Shown here one piece after another: positions 59,907 through 64,000 of a stretch of 64,000 bases of DNA. Source of the stretch: Annona cherimola (taxonomy: Eukaryota > Streptophyta > Magnoliopsida > Magnoliales > Annonaceae). The notes below the pieces were generated by a model. It made no database searches and was not told where the DNA came from. It was given only the letters and a program-made list of their open reading frames with translations. The translations under genes were made by a program, and so were the position numbers. The stretch spans positions 57,279,174-57,343,173 of the forward strand of contig CM059975.1 of NCBI GenBank assembly GCA_030490835.1, read 5' to 3'. Each line of letters starts with the position of its first letter. Positions within the stretch are counted from its first letter, which is position 1.

Positions 59907-61569
59907 TGTTGGTCCCGAGTTAATGGCAAAACCCAAGAGGGGAGGGGTGAATTGGGTATTTAAAAAATTTATAACTTAAACAGAAACTTAACCCCGGATT
60001 AATCCAGTCCCCTTAATGAAGAAACGAAATGCAAAGCAAGATAATGTAGAGAGCAGAAATATAAATCAAGCAGGCAAGGTTTTTATAGTGGTTCGGGCAA
60101 CCTCCCTACTCCACTCTTCCAAGCTCACACTCCTTGTGACTTGGGTTCCACTATTGTATTCCGCAAATACAACTTAGAGTCTCCACTCTCTTCTAGATTC
60201 TAGCTCTAGGGGGCATGTACAACCAGAGCCTCTTGCTCTCTTCTAGATTCCACCTCTAGGGGGCATTAACAAAACACAGCACAAGTAGGTGATGAGTTAC
60301 ACTCCAATCACACACTACTTTGCTTACACTTGATCTTAGTTCCTCAAACTAAATCAAGTTCAATACAAACAAATGAAACAATAAAAGAACTACACTTTAC
60401 AGTTGTGTAGAAGCAGTTTGGCGCAGAGAAGAACTTGTAGTAATGGCTTTGAAGATTCTGAAATGTAGCTCTTGCAGTTTGAAGCAAAGTTCTTCCTCTT
60501 TGATTTGCTTGATCTCTTTAAAGCTCTTGAAGATGGTAGTTAAGCACACTTAATGTTTCTCAGCTACTTCCCTCGTCCACCATGAATGCTATTTATAATT
60601 TTGGAGGGAATCCGAACGTTAGAGGGTAGGTGGCGCGCATTTAATGCGCCAACGTTCGAATAAATTTCGACCGTTGCGACCCAAGTCGCATGTGGAGTCG
60701 ACTTGGCCTGCGACTTGGCTTCCAAGTCGACCTGGAGTCGACCTCGTGTGCGACTCCAGTTCTTCAGATTTCCAAGTCCGAGTCTGGGTCAACTTGGCCT
60801 TCAGTCTTCAACTCAAGTCGATCCTGGAGTCGACTTGGGTTGCGACTTGGCGTGGTTTTTTGCAAGAACACCTTGATCTTCTTGAACTGGCTTGATCTTT
60901 GTAAAAATTGGTCTTCATGACTTGGGTATTGCTTCATTTGGAATAAGCTTGAAGATTAGCTTTGGACTTGATAGACTTGATTTGAACTTTGAATATGAAT
61001 CTTAGCTTTTGATCTTCAAGAAACTTCAGTTGCTTTTTGAGAATGAACTTTGCATCTTATTTGGATTTGATAAAGTCCAAATGGATCCTTGGAATAAGCT
61101 TGAACCTTCAATCTTCAAGTCTGAACTCCTCAAGTCGAAGCTGGAGTCGAACTCGTCTGCGACTTCGCCCAATTCGCGCCTGGAGTCGACTTCGCCTGCG
61201 ACTTCGTCATGTCCGTTTCCACTTTTTCAACTCTGGATGCTTGAAGTCGATGCTGGAGTCGACTTCGTCTGCGACTTGGTTTCCTAAGTCGCACCTGGAG
61301 TCGACTTGGCCTGCGACTTCACTTGCTTGTTTTCTATTTTCAATGCTATCCACCTTTTGCCATTTGAAGTCGCTTGTGAAGTCGACTTAGGTATCGACTT
61401 CACCCCAAGTCGAAGTCCAAGTCGACTTGGTAATCGACTTGACTTCTTTGTTTTCCTTAAACACTTGGCAAACTCATTAGTACACTTTATATACTAAAAT
61501 TAGTCTTTGTTTAATCATCAAAACTTATGCTTTGGTCAATTTGTTTTGTTTTGAACATTGTTTCCAACA
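59907..61569 (-). repeat. 3' LTR of copia element 2
   Basis: 1663 bp, TGTTGGTCCC to TTTCCAACA. Palindrome clusters lie at about 60675-60860 and 61130-61445, a TATA box on the minus strand at about 60590-60598 (AATTATAAAT), and a doubled 50-bp unit at about 60176-60271. Confidence 0.93.
60675..61445. repeat. Palindromic GTCGAC clusters in copia 2 LTR
   Basis: Same two-cluster plan and arms (AAGTCGC, GTCGACTTG, TGCGACTT) as in copia 1, though the spacer sequences between cores differ. Conservation of cores over spacers is visible by eye. Confidence 0.87.
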
Positions 61570-61922
61570 ATCTCCCCCTTTTTGATGATTGACAAAACTA
61601 CATTTGAGTTGATACCTTTCAGAGCATTGTCTTAGGTACTTTCAAACATATAGTTCAGAGCTTTTCAAACCATTATCATAGAAAAAAATATATTCATGAC
61701 AGAGCATTACTTTCATATCATTCATATCATTCAAACATATTAATCATTGCAAGCATAACACAACTTTCATATATGTATCAAGTTTCAAAATACAATGTAA
61801 AATAAAAATGAAACCTATACAAATTACCCAACCCAAACAAAAAGAAAACTCTCAAACCTATCTTTTCTCCCCCTTTTTGTCAATCACTCAAAAAATTTGT
61901 CAATTACCAAAGACTTGGTAAA
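61570..61922 (-). other. Polypurine tracts and 3' non-coding region of copia 2
   Basis: AAAAAGGGGGAGAT abuts the LTR (61570-61583), and TGACAAAAAGGGGGAG recurs at 61867-61882, as in copia 1. No gene is seen in these 353 bp. Confidence 0.87.
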
Positions 61923-63470
61923 TTAAAATTGGGAAATGGGATAGATAGACTGAGTTTGTTTGATGGGACGGACATGAGCGGAAGAGTAGAAGGAGGAAAC
62001 GGGTGCAGGAGAAGGCTCGTGATGAACTGAACCCGATTCGAAGGGATCAAGTTCAGGCATGGGTCGCTTCTTGTGACGGCCGGAGGCGAGATGATATTGG
62101 ATGGTACGCAATTCCCGATCGATTCGATCTTGTCGGGAATGCATATTATTGATTGCCGTCAACACTTCGGTCACAAGACTCGTCATCCGGTCTTCTTGGT
62201 GACCCATTTCTTCACGGACGGCAACGATTTCATCTCTCAAATCTTTTAGAATGACCTCCTCAGATGAGGTTGGAGGCACCCGTTCACGTGCAGTAGATCC
62301 TTGTGGAGAATAGGATCCGTGCGATATGGGAGATGCTGGCTCCTCTTGGGCAGGTGGTGCCGCGGGAGGTTGCTCCCCCTCAGTCTGTGCTCGCTCTTCT
62401 TCCGGAGCTTCAGCCCTTAGTTCAAGCAGATCGATCTTCATTCTTTGGATTAGTGCTTTATTTATGGAATTTGTGGATTTGAGCACTTCGAAAGGCTCGC
62501 CTTCAATATCCACTTTGAAGAATTCAAGAATCTTTGTGATCCACGTGCCATAAGGGAGGACTCCTCGTGGGTTATCCTTTCTAGATGCCAAGGCTTCAAG
62601 AAATAATTTTGGTAAGCTCACCTTGACCCTGTTGGCCACTTTCCATAGTATCCCCGCTTCTTGTGGGTTTAATTGGTTTCTTCCACCGCCCTTTGGGTAG
62701 ATGCAGTGGGCAATGAGAAGTCTGAGCACTCGTAGCCTAGGTGAGAGATCCATGTACCGAAGGAATTTGATTCCCGGATGATACTTGTTGCTCCGGGTGA
62801 GCTGATTATACATTTGATCCAATGTGAGGTCCTCTGGAATAGGCTCATCCTCATACGGGACTCCAAGGATGTGTCCTAAATGACTCATTACTTCAGTTTG
62901 ACCTGCAATTATCCCGATTCCAAGATCTATTTCTACTTCTTTGACGAAGGTTCCACAGTATTCTTCATCCCATAGATAATAAAAAATTCGAGTAAGATCT
63001 GGATAGACCCTTTCGTCTTCCTTTAGCAAATTGGTCCATCCTTGAAAATCTAATAGATCTTCTATGTCGGATCCATATTCTTTCAAGAAATGAAAATCTA
63101 TAATCTTGGGTATGAATACCTTCCGTTCGTAGAATTTTTTGTAAAAACGGCTATGTTGGAGCTCGGTTTTGAAGTAGGTAGTGGGCATCTTCAATACTTG
63201 GGCTTTCCCAGCCGCAGTGCCCCTTCTGCTTGTCCCGGATTGTGTGCTCTGTGAGGTTTGGGTTTGTTGTTGACTTTCCGACCTGGGTGCTTGATCAGAT
63301 GATTGAGTAGTGGTTTGGAATCGAACCCGTCTACCCGTCGAAGTTGATGGTTCCTCTCTAGCCCTTTTTGATGGAGTCCTAGTTCTTCTAGGAACTTCTT
63401 TTGTGTGAGATGAAGGTTGTGTGGGAACCCGTTTGGGGTATGGTTTTGATACAGCTTTCTTTGGTGCCAT
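61923..63470 (-). CDS. ORF3 of Sirevirus-type copia (putative plant transposon protein, env-like position)
   Basis: Intact, 515 codons, starting 482 bp after the pol stop. Residues 1-95 are basic and Ser/Thr/Gln-rich (KRAREEPSTSTGRRVRF is a possible nuclear signal). Residues about 98-330 form a globular domain (SRFYKKFYERKVFIPKII, YPDLTRIFYYLWDEEY, LSPRLRVLRLLIAHCIYPKGGG, NPRGVLPYGTWITKILEFF) that I match from memory to the plant family called putative plant transposon protein, found beside retrotransposons. A Pro/Glu-rich linker follows, then a predicted coiled coil (about 405-460) and a polar tail. No signal peptide or membrane segment is visible, so an envelope role is not supported. Function unknown. 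Confidence 0.8.
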   Translation of the reverse strand: MAPKKAVSKPYPKRVPTQPSSHTKEVPRRTRTPSKRAREEPSTSTGRRVRFQTTTQSSDQAPRSESQQQTQTSQSTQSGTSRRGTAAGKAQVLKMPTTYFKTELQHSRFYKKFYERKVFIPKIIDFHFLKEYGSDIEDLLDFQGWTNLLKEDERVYPDLTRIFYYLWDEEYCGTFVKEVEIDLGIGIIAGQTEVMSHLGHILGVPYEDEPIPEDLTLDQMYNQLTRSNKYHPGIKFLRYMDLSPRLRVLRLLIAHCIYPKGGGRNQLNPQEAGILWKVANRVKVSLPKLFLEALASRKDNPRGVLPYGTWITKILEFFKVDIEGEPFEVLKSTNSINKALIQRMKIDLLELRAEAPEEERAQTEGEQPPAAPPAQEEPASPISHGSYSPQGSTARERVPPTSSEEVILKDLRDEIVAVREEMGHQEDRMTSLVTEVLTAINNMHSRQDRIDRELRTIQYHLASGRHKKRPMPELDPFESGSVHHEPSPAPVSSFYSSAHVRPIKQTQSIYPISQF

Positions 63471-63782
63471 TTGGAGCTTGGAGTTAGGAATTTAGAGAGG
63501 GAATGACAGTGAGAGAGAAACTCCGGACGGAGGGCTTTGCCGGAGGGAAGAAGAATCGCCGGAGACAAAGGATTCGGGGAAAATAGGAAGAAGGAGGCTT
63601 GCCGGAAAGAAAAGCTATCGCCGGAGAGCAAAGCTATCGCCGGAGAGAAAAAGCTATCGCCGGAGAGGGAGAAAGAAAAAGAGAGGTTGGAGGGAAAATG
63701 AAGAAGAAAGAAGGGAGAGGAGAAAGAAAAAGGGAGGAGAGCGGGAATCCGGACGGTCGCGCGCGGAGTCAAATTTACCCTA
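63471..63782 (-). other. Leader of ORF3, purine/pyrimidine-skewed
   Basis: The plus strand is purine-rich with AAGCTATCGCCGGAGAG repeated three times (about 63612-63672) and long GA runs. On the coding (minus) strand it is a CT-rich leader. A 193-codon frame overlapping the ORF3 start (63772 to 63191) is an out-of-frame, Ser/Phe/Pro-rich product of this skew and is not called a gene. Confidence 0.65.
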
Positions 63783-63927
63783 GGTGAAGTCGACTTCGGT
63801 CCCTCGGAGTCGACTTCGCCTGGGGGCGGAGTCGACTTCGACTCAGGCGGAGTCGACTTCGCTTCTGAAGTGGAGTCGACTTGACGCCCTTGGAGTCGAC
63901 TTGACTCATCGACTTGACATTTTTCAA
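63783..63927. repeat. Internal GTCGAC array between pol and ORF3
   Basis: At least six GTCGAC cores, mostly GGAGTCGACTTCG, lie within 145 bp, ending about 310 bp upstream of the ORF3 start. This is the same core as in the LTR promoter regions but in the internal part of the element; the AAGTCGC arms are mostly lacking. Copia 1, which has no ORF3, has no such internal array. Confidence 0.88.
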
Positions 63928-63952
63928 TTTTAATTTTCTTATTTAATTTTTC

Positions 63953-64000
63953 CTAATTTAGCTCTATCATTCCCATATTGTTCCTAATTTTATAAAATGA
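63953..64000 (-). CDS. copia 2 pol, C-terminal end
   Basis: The last codons read FYKIRNNMGMIELN and stop at 63953, matching the pol end of copia 1 (FYNIRNDMGMIELN at 3222). The remainder lies beyond the window. The intact end and intact ORF3 suggest that copia 2 may be less decayed than copia 1. Confidence 0.85.
   Translation of the reverse strand, partial: SFYKIRNNMGMIELN

Larger units (their letters stand above)
59907..64000 (-). mobile_element. Copia element 2 (Sirevirus type), 3' part
   Basis: 3' LTR 59907-61569, purine tracts, an intact ORF (61923-63470) and the pol end (63953 onward) are in the window; the rest extends past 64000. The left flank ATTTT (59902-59906) would be one target duplication. 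An ORF between pol and the 3' LTR is a known trait of some Sireviruses, often called env-like. LTR ends match copia 1, but the body is a different subfamily. Confidence 0.92.

Noticed and set aside
61923..63470. ORF3 as a true envelope glycoprotein
   Set aside because: No signal peptide, no membrane segment and no cysteine-rich ectodomain are visible; only the position is env-like.
63191..63772. 193-codon frame overlapping the ORF3 start
   Set aside because: Different frame from ORF3, Ser/Phe/Pro-rich, produced by the skewed leader; ORF3 itself is the better-supported gene.

Overview
The window is nuclear DNA of a flowering plant and consists almost entirely of nested retrotransposons. I see no intact host protein gene, tRNA or rRNA. 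It holds Ty1/copia elements with Sirevirus features, Ty3/gypsy chromoviruses of Tekay/Del type, Athila/Tat-type gypsy remnants, solo LTRs, one MITE and a 4.1-kb plastid DNA insert. The plastid rpoC1 copy keeps its group II intron, which grasses have lost, so the source is probably not a grass. The species cannot be named from this sequence.

Layout. 1-989 is part of a copia LTR lying in the gag gene of Tekay element 1, whose remains run on the plus strand through 990-1195, 15576-17483, 19159-21126 and the 3' LTR 21127-26202. Copia element 1 (1196-15575, minus strand, target duplication ATGAG) sits in that gag. It was itself hit by a solo LTR (4467-6059, GTAAG) and by plastid DNA carrying rpoB and rpoC1 (about 6787-10868). 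A chromovirus solo LTR (17484-19158, CTATC) splits Tekay 1 pol, and a copia solo LTR (23730-25444) lies in its 3' LTR. From 26203 to 32105 is an Athila-like LTR and gag relic split by a 3.8-kb solo LTR (27070-30856, AGTTC). A decayed copia piece follows (32106-32812).

From 32855 to 43267 there is Tekay-type LTR sequence around an Athila-like element (LTR, primer site, an extra ORF, gag, protease, part of RT), including an 845-bp direct duplication. Tekay element 3 (primer site 43273, PPT 55787) has no recognisable pol and contains the complete Tekay element 2 (43703-53976, minus strand, ATAAT). The 3' LTR of Tekay 3 holds two successive inverted LTR pieces, and into the inner one went copia element 2 (59907 to beyond the window end). 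Copia 2 carries an intact 515-codon ORF between pol and its 3' LTR.

The points I would look at first are: (1) palindromic GTCGAC arrays in every copia LTR, repeated between pol and the extra ORF of copia 2; (2) a 903-bp stretch with no differences between the two otherwise about 4 percent divergent LTRs of Tekay 2, which suggests gene conversion; (3) an evenly spaced array of about ten GGACAT/ATGTCC inverted repeats in a Tekay-type LTR (42164-42704); (4) the plastid insert in an integrase gene; (5) an extra zinc-knuckle ORF before gag in the Athila-like element. In a healthy element these genes would form the usual retrotransposon cycle (gag particle; protease, reverse transcriptase, RNase H and integrase for copying and insertion). 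Here nearly all are broken by stops, mostly of the C-to-T or G-to-A type expected from decay of methylated DNA.
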